A stretch of 64,000 nucleotides of DNA from Gyromitra esculenta (GCA_038503075.1 JBCAML010000012.1:186001-250000), one strand, 5' to 3'. Counted from the first letter of the stretch, positions 50,801-62,421 are shown. Notes: generated by a model not told the origin, from the sequence alone. Translations and numbers: made by a program.

Positions 50801-53737
50801 GAAAAAATGAAGAAGTATAGTCATCGTTTTTTTCTTGACCTGGTTCTTTCCGTGTTGTTATGCTGGACTTAATCTGGCCATACGAATGAGACATGCACCG
50901 TCGAGTGATGATATGTGATCCTATTAAGGTTGCCGGTGTGGACGTCGCAACAACACTACGATATGCACTACTGTTCTTTGGTTCCTAGATCCAATAGCAT
51001 GTAAATATATTCGAGTACTGTACCCAAGCATAAAGTGCATGTTTCGCTTGATATACATGGAACAGAACTGACTATAGTGAGGCCCTGATACTGTAGTCCA
51101 CGAAAACCAATACGAGGTCACTTAGGTCTTTTTGAATATTCAAGGGGACTATAAGACTAATATGATACTTCAAAAGAAAACATTGATTCAGAAGGTCTAG
51201 CCTAAGACAGATCTCGGGATCGACTATCAATTAGTGATTACCGTTGTTGCGGTACCGGGGGCAGATATAAATGTCATTGGCCCTCCAGATGAAGGCTTTT
51301 CCCCGCCATTTTCAATGCCTCAGCTGAAAAGAAGAGCAGCTATTAAGCTCCAATGTGAGGGATCCACGTTGAAACACTGAGCGCTCCCGACAGGGTCCTC
51401 GGCAAGATGCAACTGTTTTGTGGGCCACACTACAGACTTCTAGATCGATAGCTGAATGGAGTCCGTAATAAGATAAGCATATTCCCGACGATATTTCGTA
51501 CATGCATGAGCATGAGAGCAGAATATATTTAGCGGGCGTATAGGACACGCTCATCGACAGATGACTGTAGTCGGTGAGGTTGAATGTGAGAAGGTGGTGT
51601 GGACACACTACCCACGTGGAATCATAGAATGCGCCGCTTTTTCACAGTACTACGGCAACAATCCCCAAAGAATCCGATCTGACTATATTTAAAAAGAATC
51701 CCTGCAAGAAAAAAAAAAGATAGGTGCATACTCATGAAGGTTAAGTACTCAGCTTACCAAAGGTGTGCGCGACTGACACGTACGCACGGGCTTTAGGGTT
51801 AAGAGAGTATTGGTGGTCCTTATTGGAGAGCAAGCGAAATTCTCGGTTAGTTCCTAGAGACCTTGCAGAATCATTACTTATTTGGTCTAATATTTGGGCC
51901 GGCCAATAGTCGTAATCCCTATGGGGTACTGAATGCATGAAAGATATCCGATGCCCATGACCACTCGTTTTTCGCGCAGATCTAGCTAAAACCTGATGTC
52001 TCCAGGCCTAGAACAGTCAAATATAACCGAGAAATAGTAAAAAAAAATACAGGCTGAGGAGTAAGCATCTACTACGCGTGTAATCTATATTTACAGTTGG
52101 CTTGCATGTCTAACGTCGAAGTGACAACTCCCCACCAGTAATCACCTCATATTAAATATTTTTACTTGAAATATTTTTAGGGGGATAAAGAATTTATGAT
52201 TTCTATTTCGCAAATGGGCACCAAATCAACCGTAACTCAAATATCGATATCTTCATGTGCTATCACTCGGTCATCATATACATCCTGCAGCACGAGGAAT
52301 GACTAAACTTAATCCCTGAACGGCGGCTAGGGATGGTTAGATGTTATTTAAAGGCAAGATAGTCGACGGTTGCTGGGCCAACCTTCCATTAATTTTATGC
52401 AGATGAGTTTGGACTGGTTTTTTTTAGTTGTACGCAGTAGTGCTCATTCCCGCCAGGTTGCCATATATTACCACTCTGACGGCGACCTATATGGCCAAAC
52501 TTCAAGCTAGATATTGCATGTAGATACCGGTATTACTTCTAAACGACACTTCGCCTACTTTTACTTGCAAAGCAATGTGGGCGATAGCTGCAGTTTATTT
52601 TAGAAATTCTCTTGGCTTTACCAATCTATATCGGTAATATTAATGCGAAGAAATAGCTAGTTAGCATCACGGATAGCGCGCCCTATGCACTCTAATAGTC
52701 ACTAAAACTCCAAGCCTAAATTTCACATCCTGTTATTACCGTATCTGAAGAATCTTGGTGCTAAGTCTAGCCGATGAATGTCCATGGATCACTTAGACTA
52801 GAATAATTACCTTCGCGAATCTATCTAGATCATCACAAATCCTTAGGACGAGTAACAGCTAAGTGTAGCCTAATTACGCTATGCCGTGTTGTATTTTTTT
52901 CTTCTACGCTAAGCCGTAAGCTCCCTGAAACGAACCACATAGACTTGAAATGATTTACTATTAACGTGTTTCGGGGATTCTGCTAGTATATACATATATC
53001 TATGCCTAGAGGCCCCCACTACAACTTCCCTAATTCATCCTACAGCTTAGTGCAATATACAAATGAGTCACTATGCTGTCGAAAAGTAACTAAACGTTTC
53101 CAAAAAAGGGTCCCACCAAGCACCACGATACATATAATCATGAGCTATCACTCGTTGTTGACTACAACGGCAAAACCCAGATACCCAAATAGACTTCTAA
53201 ATTACACCAACTCAGCTTAATGAGGGTTTAACTGTAGCCCAATATTCCACTTGGTCTACTGGTCTAGTAGTAGAAGTCTCGCGACTGTGGCAAGGTCAAT
53301 TTGTAACGTGATCACGTGAGTGCAAGTAATAATGGTGTGAGGTAACGAGACTATATGTTCCAGTCTTTGGCTATCGGACCACGTGAGAAAAACTATTAAG
53401 TCTCCCCTTCCTCTGCTTGGCCGGATCTTCGGCGAGTAGTACACTCACCTCATATTATCGTCGCACCCGAAACCTCAAGCAAATACTGTAGCAACCAAGC
53501 GAACCAAAATGTCACCCGTGCCAACAGCACAAATGCCTCCGGAGAATAAAGAGATAGCATAAAAGTAAAGAGGGCGATAGGATAATATGACAACGATTTC
53601 AGGTAGGAGAGGGGTAAATGCAGTGTTTAATCATTGTCCTCTTCATAAACTTACGAAAGAGCGAGAGGAGAGGTGAGACACCAGAAACTAAATCTTGCAA
53701 GAAAGAAAAAAAAGAGCAAAAAAAACAAAAACAAAGG

Positions 53738-53844
53738 CTTCCCCGGGAAGGCTTGAACTTCCAACCTCTCGATGCCCCAATCACGAAGAACAACTCACAT
53801 GGTTAATAACAGTCGAACGCGCTAACCAATTGCGCCACGGAGAA
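53738..53844 (-). tRNA. tRNA-Asn(GTT) with a 33-nt intron
   Basis: Minus-strand cloverleaf: D-arm GCGCAATTGGTTAGCGC, anticodon stem TTCGA/TCGAG, loop CT-GTT-A with a 33-nt intron (53806..53774) in the canonical position one base after the anticodon (53810..53808), T-arm GGAAG-TTCAAGC-CTTCC, discriminator G. Acceptor TTCTCCG/CGGGGAA has one G-T pair. The first two pairs are T-A where eukaryotic tRNA-Asn normally starts with G, and both strands are changed together, so pairing is kept. Functional status is likely but less certain than for the other two tRNAs. Confidence 0.82.
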
Positions 53845-55600
53845 CTGATCAGTTTCCAACTTTACGTACTTGTGAATCAATCTGACCATCTAAATAGTAT
53901 GTGTCCAGCCCCGCCCTCGTAGGTCGCTTCGCACTGAAGAGCAGCCTGAGGTAACTGGGCCCGGGAACGAGCCTACATCTAAAGCCAGGTCAGCCCCAGA
54001 ATACCGCGTAACGCCCACGGAGCACTGATAATATACGAGAAAATCAGCGAATACACAAATAAGCAGCGTGATTTCGTATTTTATCCACACATCTCAGGCA
54101 ACCAACCAATCACTCTATACAGGTAGTGCTTTTATTGAGGAGCCCTCGTGTCCAAACTTACCTTGTTATAGTGTCATAAGAACTGGCTCTGGATTGCTCT
54201 GTGGGGGCACTTTATTTTGTTTCTTCCATTAAAAATAGGCAGTCGTCAGATAATCAAAATTTAGAGTCCTCGATTGGCCTGGATTACTGAGGCGATTTAT
54301 CCTTAGCTAGCACTAATGACAATCCAACTACATGTCTAGATAACGATTGGTGATCGTCTCACTCAGCCCATGGCTCAGCGGCATCGATCCCCGAAGCATA
54401 TTCATTAACTATAGTAGGTTCTTGAAATCAGTTTGTCGTTTAGAGTGCCCTCTGACGCTCCGTTGATTCACTCTGATTCGAGGCGGGCCGAGGATGCTGG
54501 GGGCTGTGTGGAAGTGGTTCGGGTTGTAGGCCAAGCATCGGTAAAAGCGACGGAGCAAATAAGATAACCTTGTTCGTAGATAACCGTTACTACCACCCCA
54601 ATGTTCAGCCCACTTGATTGGGCCCTTTGCAACTGAGCTAGTTGTGCTCAGTCGGAGACAGTCAAGCAACGGGAGAAGTCCAAGATTTCAACGCAGCGTG
54701 CATATATTTGACCGGTGGGTTATTGCTGTTTGAAAAAGAAGGAGAGAAGACACCAGGCTCTTGGTCAACTGCTGGCCGGCTCGACGCGTGGTACGTATGA
54801 CGTGATAGCTAGGCTTGGCGTAGAGTCGCCACGCGGGGGGTAAGAAGGAAAACATCCAGGCGCACGCGAAAACTGCCCTGAAAAACTACCGAAAATACAC
54901 GTACTTATCGTGGAGGTAGATTGCTGGACGTTGTGATGATATTAGAATTTTAAATCCTGTCGACGGCCCGGGCCTTCTCTAGGGATCTCTCATCATCCAT
55001 ATAAGCCACCTGGCGTTTGCTATACGTTAAATCACACGTAAGGATTGATTCGAAGGTTCAAATAATCCCCCCACCTGTTAGTGTTCAAATTCTTATTTAT
55101 ACCCAGCGTCGATGTCAATGCTTATACGTATGTCATGGAATAACGTATCTAATTTGTTGTATGGCCGTGATTTTATTTTTTTGGAGAATAGTGATACCTA
55201 TCCATCAAATTAAATGCAGGGACATAGCACCTCGCTGTGCCACCACAGCATAAACTGGTTATGTACGATTGAACGCTGTTCCAAAACCAAACTTAAGCTT
55301 GCCGTGATGACGAAAGTGGCAGAAATTCCAGCATACCTAGACCCCTTCTGCCAGCAGGCCACACAATAGTACTAGATAATATACGCCCGATCTAGCATTG
55401 GAGAGGCACCTTGACGGAAGTCAGTAGGTCAGTAAATCACAGCTGCTCCCATTCTAGTGAGAAGCCATCGGACCTGCGCTGTTGTGCTTGGGGCGGGCAC
55501 TTTTATCTACGTAAGTCCCTGCTAGCGCCGGAACGAATTTCACCAGAATATACGGTGGTGAATTCCAACTTTCTGCCTGGTTAGGAATGCTTGCATGTAC
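53845..55600. other. intergenic spacer, no gene seen
   Basis: No supported coding sequence or RNA gene between the tRNA-Asn and the first MITE of the right-hand cluster. Confidence 0.45.
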
Positions 55601-55726
55601 TCGTGATCCAGGGTAAGAACCTGAAAACATGGGTGGTGAATTTGTATGGCGAAATATCCGTGCACCACTCCATAGCATACAAAGCCACACCCCCCATGTT
55701 TTCAAGTTCCTACCCTGGATCACGAG
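55601..55726. mobile_element. MITE-like element, family B, copy 1
   Basis: 126 bp flanked by TA on both sides (55599-55600, 55727-55728). Terminal inverted repeats of about 50 bp: left starts CTCGTGATCCAGGGTA, right ends TACCCTGGATCACGAG, with inner AAAACATG arms and TTTGTATG/CATACAAA; few mismatches. No coding capacity. Related in its inner part to 58311-58438. Confidence 0.8.
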
Positions 55727-55728
55727 TA

Positions 55729-57666
55729 CTTCACGTGTTCGGATACTAAGATGACTGCTCTAGGTAATCAATAAAGCGCTCCAGTTCACTCGACAGCTAA
55801 AGCCATACACAAGGCGCTGAATAACTTGAAGGTATAGGTTAAACGGTTAGAAGACTACGCTATTTTCCCTATAGTCCAGATCGTTCCGTGTCTCTTAGAG
55901 CGGTTAAGCTGTTGCCAGAGCCTAAGCCATGGCGCCTGTGTCGATAACCACGATAAGAATAGCTACCCAGCACTTCATAGAGTGGCAGAATGGACTGAAA
56001 TTTAGTTCGATCCCGATATGGCCAATTTGCTGCTCACGACAGGCGAGCTTGCGGAGAAGATTCGGATATCCGACAGGTTAGCCAGTCGCCATAGCAAGCC
56101 GCCCTCTGCAAGCTATGGCGAATGGCAATGCGACACCACTGTCATCCGAGAGTTACACGAAGACGCTACAGATAGTACGTAGCTAAGCCCCAGCTAACTC
56201 CTATCAAGTTTTTCTATGGGGTGTGTGTGCAAGAATCTCTGGTCGGCAGCCACACATGGCTGGCTCTTTTCTGGGTAATACATATGTTTTGCGGATGTAT
56301 AAACAACCTCTGCGCGCACAGCAATGTAGCAAAGATCGTATCTAGACTCATGTCAGATACCAAGGATTCTGGACCTCTATCCCAGGAATTCTGTTTCAGA
56401 CATAGGGGATCCGCTCTCGTGGATCTACTCTGTATGAGCTGTCATGCTTCGCGAGCCGAGCCGTTGCGATGCTTTGAGCAATTCTAGGTCGATCGTGGAA
56501 TATCGATGATCGCCTTGAGTTTTCCGCGCGTCAGTGGGGCAGAGGCGTGCATTTCCATCCCTGCTAGATATTTTTGGTCTATGGGGAAGAAAACAAGCAG
56601 CCTGACGACAAGACCAAGAGACATTCGAACAGGTTAGAACTGGGTATCGACGCTTAACGAGTTTGAGGAACAGGTATTCGGAAGGCAGCTCTTTGGCGTA
56701 ACGCTTGCTAACTCAGTAAGGTTTAGTCTGTGTCGCTTGGAGCACAAACGGACGTTGTAAATCCCTACAGTCTATTTTGGAATTCCAGCAACACGCCCCA
56801 ACGGAGCCGAGTGAGATTCCATGACACGGAAACATCCACAAACACCAATCGCAATCACCACAGTTCAAGCCACATGCAGACTCTGTGTCACGAAATAGAC
56901 AAAACAAGAGCAACAGCATCTAGAAATGATAGAAATGGGAGTCTAAAGGCAGAGGCAGCTTTGGTTGAAGCGGTATAAATTGAACTCTAGCGCTAGGTTG
57001 GAAAGTCATATATCTGTAAACACTCAGTCACGTATACGTACATGTATAGAAATATTGGATTAGCTGTAAGGGTGAAACCAAAGTCACCTCTAAATAGATG
57101 AGCAGAATTACGAGGAGTGCCTGAGAACTAAGCTTGTACTATTTAACTAACTTACAATGTTAAATTTCAACATATCACACATACCACCTTTTCTAACGCA
57201 GGGTACCCAAAAGCCACTAACATATGTATCCTAGCTAGTAGAATACGCATTTCTTGATATATTTACCAATGACATTACTGACGGCTTTCCCAAATAAAAA
57301 TAACCTACCACATAAAGTAATACCGCTCCCAACAATGTTTTACACAAGCTCACGGCTTTATTGAAAAGGCGACTCTACCGAGGTCTTTTTGGTAGTTTTA
57401 CTAGTGGCCTTTTTCTGGCTGGTAGCTTTCCCCCCTACTACAAAATTTGTGATGCCATTAGCGCACCACCCAAATTTGTCGTAGTGGGTTTGCCTAGGTA
57501 TATTAGCTAATGCATTTACTATTTATCCCTTCTCATTTCCTCTGGCTTTTTTGTGAGTGAATTACAACTAAACTGATACATATCTATGTCCTGAAATCTA
57601 CCCAGGATGCCCTACAGTACTTACCCTTTCAGCATGTCCCTTAACTCTTGATTGCTGGCTACAGTA
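55729..57666. other. spacer with a strong stem-loop
   Basis: No gene supported. A hairpin at 56081-56126 (GCCAGTCGCCATAGC / GCTATGGCGAATGGC, one mismatch) stands out. The surrounding 55.8-56.2 kb is less AT-rich than its neighbours and may be relic coding DNA, but no family is recognisable. Confidence 0.4.
56081..56126. repeat. stem-loop, 15-nt arms
   Basis: Inverted arms GCCAGTCGCCATAGC and GCTATGGCGAATGGC around a 16-nt loop; about 14 of 15 positions pair. Role unknown. Confidence 0.5.
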
Positions 57667-57798
57667 CAGTCGCCCTATAAGAATACGGTTCGTTCTGAAA
57701 ATCATATTCTTATAAAAGAGTTATTCTTATATGAAAAGCAGGCCACATTCAAACTTGCCCCTGTCAGGACTGGATTCAGCATTCTTATAGGGCGGCTA
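57667..57798. mobile_element. MITE-like element, family C
   Basis: 132 bp bounded by TA on both sides (57665-57666, 57799-57800). Terminal inverted repeats of about 20 bp: CAGTCGCCCTATAAGAATAC at the left, the inverse of TAGCCGCCCTATAAGAATGC at the right; the arms differ only by T/C or A/G transitions. AT-rich core, non-coding. Confidence 0.85.
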
Positions 57799-58310
57799 TA
57801 CTAATATTCAAGCTAGAGATTATGAAAATTTCGTTGATCCAGACGAAACCAACATAGAAATGAAAGAGTGTGTCCTTGAGGAGGTTCCTTGCTTCCGCAA
57901 CTACACGTAGTAGTTTCAACTTCTTAGACTACACAAACATTAGCTATAGGGGCACCATCAACGATCACTGAAAAGATATCTGAGTGATACAGTTTTATCA
58001 AGCACAGACATACGTGTGCTATATCTTCGAAGGAAGAGAAGAGTCGGATCCTAGCAAGATTAGTCACGTTTAGTAGCACAGCGCCACACTTTCTTGTGGA
58101 GCTGCGCTACCGGCCAGAAAATCCAATTTCAACGACGGAAGTCAGTGGTTATTCCCAAAATGTATTAGTCTAGCAACACCTCCGGCTAAAGTGTACTACT
58201 TGTTTGCTTGCTCTTTAAACTATATACTCAGATTTTTGTCGCATGACCACATGTAGTTAACCTCCGATTAACGTACCACGTAAATCATAAAAACGCCAGC
58301 GTGCCCGTAC

Positions 58311-58438
58311 GTTAGCAGGTGTACAAACCAGAAAACATGGGGTGGCGGTTTTATATGCTACGAAATTCGTGCCTGATGCTATGGCATACAAATATCAGAG
58401 CCACACTCCCTTATTTTCCGATTCGTATGCTTTCTAAC
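58311..58438. mobile_element. MITE-like element, family B, diverged copy 2
   Basis: Shares with 55601-55726 the order GAAAACATGGG, TATGC/TATGG..CGAAAT..CGTGC, GC(T)ATGGCATACAAA and CCACACTCCC. Its own ends form an imperfect inverted repeat (GTTAGCAGG.. / ..TTTCTAAC). Boundaries are approximate because of divergence. Confidence 0.55.
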
Positions 58439-58591
58439 CAGTGCGATCATACGCGTACGGCGTAAACTGATTATTAAACAACGTGACTAACTATTTCTAC
58501 ATTTTGTCCTAATTCCTACACCACTCGACCTGCATAAGCAGTGGTTCCCCCATCTCGTCTCGTGTATCCCAGCGAATCTGTCTCAAACTGC

Positions 58592-59235
58592 TTAGCCTAT
58601 GGCAGATTTACTATAGCATAAGGAAGGAAAAGTACATACGATATATCCACCATTGGGGTCTGGGAAAACCTTAAATCCATCGGTTAGAAGATGGCAGGTA
58701 AGGACGCCATCTCGAACGGCCCAATACGCTTTGAAGTCGGTCTGGATATCACCCCGTCAGTTAACGGAACTAGACTATTTGCCTTGCTTGTTTCAAGTAG
58801 TACAAGGAATGTATAACTAACCGGTGGGATGTTGAAGTCGATCTTGAAGTCATATCTAGGTGCCTCATCCTCCAGTAGAAACCCATAGCCATGTCCACGT
58901 GTGATTAGGTAGGAGTTGCCTTGCTCGGTTCCATTAATAAGCTACCCCAGCTATCGTAAGTCACTGCCTCCTAGATATCCTTTAACAATGGTAAGGAGAG
59001 ACGAGTATCCTACTGCTACAAAATCATCACCTCCACGACCAAACCCTACGACGCCATCCTTGATGTCCATATAATATTTACTGTCCAAAGCCGCATTGCC
59101 TGGCGTCTTGACTAGAACCTTGAAGTACCCGGGGCCGGGTAGAGGATGATGTTTAATGCCTGGAAGCGGAGAAGTAGAGGCCAGCAACCCAAAAAGCAGG
59201 AAAACCGAAAGAATAGTTGTGAAAAAGTCGTTCAT
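58592..59235 (-). pseudogene. small secreted protein gene with two in-frame TAG codons
   Basis: Exon A 59235..58822 and exon B 58741..58592, split by an 80-bp intron (donor GTTAGT, branch GTTAAC, acceptor ATCCAG), would encode 187 residues. Residues 1-22 are a signal peptide (MNDFFTTILSVFLLFGLLAS..). The mature part reads YFKVLVKTPGNAALDSKYYM, DGVVGFGRGGDDFVAVGYSS, then NGTEQGNSYLITRGHGYGFL, and exon B DFKAYWAVRDGVLTCHLL, DGFKVFPDPNGGY. Between the first two halves, LGGSDLR is followed by TAG, LG, TAG, LINGTEQG in the same frame. Coding character continues unchanged after the stops, so translation ends at residue 94 unless the stops are bypassed. CAG to TAG by CpA to TpA change (RIP-like) would explain both. 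The pattern resembles small fungal secreted proteins of unknown function. A GTATGT in exon B could be a further donor. Confidence 0.65.
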
Positions 59236-61408
59236 CGCGAAGGGTTTTTTTTTTTCCCTCGAGATATCTCTAAAGAGCTACTTTTCGCAATGTTCCGTCC
59301 GAGTGTAAGTAGCAAACGCAAATTGTAGTTTGCAAACTAGGTAAAGGCTTAAGGAACTTTATAGCAATGAGAAATACAAACAACTCATGCCAATACGGCT
59401 ATAGTCAAACCCTCATTTCCTTCCCGCGACACGCCCCACTTCTAGGTACATAATATTTTAAGGTAGTCACGCGGCACGGGTGGCGGGTAGCTCCCGAGCA
59501 AAAAAACCACTAGGGTAACGTCAACGGCAGCGCTTCACTACCCAAAGTCGTGGATCAAAAGTCACGCGCGCAAATCGGTTCTTGTCGACCATAATTAAGC
59601 GCAACTACTAATGTGCACTTGTGGGGCAGCGTTAAGAGGTTGGCTAGGTTGTCGTTGTCGTAGCATTACTAAAGGAAATTCTGTAATGAATTTTTATGGT
59701 GGTTTTATACAGAATTCTTGTAATAGATATCGAAAGTGAGAGTTAGAGGGGTGGGCTACAACAGCTTCCTGCTGGGCTATACTTGATCACGCAAACAAGC
59801 CCTATATAGCATTGATGGATCTTGTGCACGCTCCAATATGGGAAGTTTATAACTCCCTATCCGTATATATTGACTTTCTAAACCTTCCGACTAAATATAG
59901 CTAAGTTTTCCTAACTCAACATAGGTACCAACGCCGAGTGATAATCCGTGACATGGATGTTTCTCCGTCATTGTGGAGCAATATGGGGAATCCTGTGTTT
60001 GATCAGGTTTCTCTGATATTGATGCTTGGCTCGAGGCCTAGGCCTTAGGGTATCCTGGACCGGGAGCATGCACAGCGCTCCTCTGGGCGAGTTCCGTTTA
60101 TGTGACACGGGACGCTCTGGCTTGGGGCTGGGACTGATCTTCCCTTGGCGGGTTTCGGAAAGTTCCAGACGCCCAATCTAATGAATAGAACACGTTCATC
60201 TCGGTTATCTAAACATGGATTTCTAATCACTAGAGAACAAGCTAAGCGCTTTTTCCCTATTGCTTGCGATTCTCTTCCGTATCGTAGGGGATAGCTAAGC
60301 GCGATCGGTTTCCCCCATTGATTCAAAGGATGTCTTGAAGTTGATAATGGACCCCACCCCTGCAACAAGCCTGGGAGTCCTTGGGACTGAAGCCACATTC
60401 CTGAGCCATGTATGTATTTTACGGTATCTCGAAATTTGGCCCTATGGGCTTAGTTTTCACAGCGATGTCTGTTAGCCCCCAAGGGTTTTAACTCGTCTAT
60501 GCTATGTGGATGATTTGGCAAACTTCGTAAACCCATCTTAGAACTCTACGGATATCCTATTTATCTCTAGCGATAGGGATGTCATGTTGGCTGTGTGCAA
60601 ATCTGATATGTAGAAGTAAAGGCTTGCGATCTCCGAACCGTTAGCGCTTACTTTGCCGCTGTGTTCTTGCGGCTTGCTTCCATCACATCGCCTGAATTAC
60701 AGGCTAAATGGAAGCGAGCAGAGGCGGAGTGATGAATAGATGAACACTGGCTGGAGGGATATGATAACGCGTGATGCTGGTTACACCCAACGCTATTGGA
60801 GTACAATAGGGATAATACGTCTGTATCTGGGCTTCGGTTGCTCTCTATCTCCATTGTGCAGTTTGCATTCTTGGGGATCGCAAGCCACAGGGCTGTGCCG
60901 CAATGGAAAAAAACAGGAAAATATAACACTGCGTGACTCCGTCATCACAACTGGAACTAGGATACATACAAGTAGCCATGAAGGATTTAATTCTTACATG
61001 TCACGTCACACCGGAACTGTTGGGAGATGCCAGGCAAGAGAGATGGCTCTAGAAGCTAGGAGAGCATTAGAGAGCTGGGGGCCGCATGTTAGTGCTCTTA
61101 TTACTGTTTTACTTTCACAGCAGGATGGGCGGGCAGAATACTGTTGACATTGGATGGTTCTGCCAAGACTCGATCCAACGGCTTTTGGTTAGCGCCGCTG
61201 GGAACCACAACTCTTCGCGAATATTTTGGGGAAACTCGCCAGCAACAGCAATTAAACACCCCGAGAGAGATCCATAAAACCTGCAGTTCTATATGTATGA
61301 CTCTATCCTATATCTACACCTCTCCCTTACTCGGGTTTACGGCATTGCTACCTCAAATTGGCTAACTAGGAATTCTACTACAGAGCACACTCCCCACCCC
61401 ACCCCAGT
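59236..61408. other. intergenic spacer, no gene seen
   Basis: No supported coding sequence. A lone YVDDL-like codon string near 60500 (plus) is not backed by other reverse-transcriptase motifs. Confidence 0.45.
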
Positions 61409-61873
61409 ATGTTTGCTCGCCGCCTCATCCCTACCACTCTCTTCTCAGCTCCTCGAAGCGCTCTCCTCCCCTACGCCCGCTCTGTCCATCATTCACTCCC
61501 CCCACCACCGTTACCCCCACCGACCGAATCCATTCCAGATGTCTCAACTTTTCTCAAAAAGATCGGTCGAAACACGATCCAACACGAACCAAAATTCGCA
61601 TCCTGGGAACAATTCTTTGCAGTAACATCTGTGCAAATGCGAGAGCTTGGAATCGAGGTAGCTAGGGATCGGCGGTACATTATACACTGGCGGGAAGCGT
61701 TTAGGATGTCTAATGGGGAACTGAAGTTAAAGGAACACAAGCGTGGGAAGAAGGTTGATGGTGGTGAGAGGAGGCAGAAGGAAGTGAGAGCGAAGAGAAG
61801 AGCGGCAGAGAATAAGGATAAGAGGGCAGCGGCAGAGAACGAAAAGATTGAGAAGGAGAAGGCATATGTCTGA
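61409..61873 (+). CDS. FYV4: mitochondrial small ribosomal subunit protein mS41 (FYV4 family)
   Basis: Structural protein of the mitochondrial 37S subunit. Single exon, ATG 61409 to TGA 61873, 154 residues, close to usual family length. The N-terminus (MFARRLIPTTLFSAPRSALL, Arg/Ser-rich, no acid) is a mitochondrial presequence, followed by a proline run. The IGR domain that defines the family is clear: IPDVSTFLKKIGRN (IGR 52-54), KFASWEQFF, MRELGIEVARDRRYIIHWRE. The C-terminal 50 residues are a Lys/Arg/Glu/Ala-rich helix. Alternative starts would lose the presequence. Confidence 0.93.
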   Translation: MFARRLIPTTLFSAPRSALLPYARSVHHSLPPPPLPPPTESIPDVSTFLKKIGRNTIQHEPKFASWEQFFAVTSVQMRELGIEVARDRRYIIHWREAFRMSNGELKLKEHKRGKKVDGGERRQKEVRAKRRAAENKDKRAAAENEKIEKEKAYV

Positions 61874-62287
61874 GCTAGCTAGGTCTAGGTTTGGGGTAAA
61901 CTTGAGTGTGGGGGATGTGGGGGAAGGATATAGAAGAGGCAGATGATGTAAATAGGGTGCTTCCACAGTATATACCAGTAAAAAAAAACCCCTCACATTC
62001 ACTTTCCACTTCCGCTGGTGGGATTTTTGGGTGAGAGATTAGCACACAAAGTGAGACTATTAGTATACTATACCCAGTGCCCATACCAGCAGCTTACTTC
62101 CTATAGCATGCAGTAGCTAAGGTGGAGGGGATGGGGACGAACCTAAGACCACTTATGGCCCTATAAGGCACAGCTTGTTGGGGAGCTGGCTTCTGGACCA
62201 TCTACGATCAACCGACAACAAGCTTCCCGATGCACCGCACTTCTATCACCTAATCGCTATCCATCCGCACGGAATATCCCTCTTGTA
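61874..62287. other. 3' flank of mS41, no gene seen
   Basis: Non-coding; contains the likely 3'UTR of the mS41 gene. Confidence 0.45.
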
Positions 62288-62421
62288 CTCGGATACATCA
62301 TGAAGAACCCGAAAACAAGGGTATTAGGCTGACCAATCGATAAGTTGATATAGCTAGATCCAGCCAACTAGAAACCCCGACCTAGAACATGCATCTTCAA
62401 GTTCTTCATGTGGTATCCGAG
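62288..62421. mobile_element. MITE-like element, family D
   Basis: 134 bp flanked by TA (62286-62287, 62422-62423). Inverted ends CTCGGATACATCATGAAGAAC and its near inverse GTTCTTCATGTGGTATCCGAG (two mismatches and no indel over 21 bp). Non-coding. The CTCG ends resemble family B. Confidence 0.75.

Larger units (their letters stand above)
40326..53737. other. 13-kb gene-poor region
   Basis: No gene could be supported. The first 1.7 kb (to about 42 kb) is rich in simple repeats and may be promoter/5'UTR of the RRM-YTH gene. Frames at 45.4-46.3 kb (minus) and 46.9-47.3 kb (plus) have no motif or consistent splicing. Contains four TACATGTA palindromes between 42155 and 44210. From 48 kb onward the sequence is AT-rich with many stop codons in all frames. 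Confidence 0.45.

Noticed and set aside
60490..60560. YVDDL-like string suggesting a Copia reverse transcriptase
   Set aside because: The plus-strand codons read CYVDDLANFV, but stops lie close on both sides, the spacing to a possible YGL motif is too short, and no other RT, integrase or LTR feature is visible.
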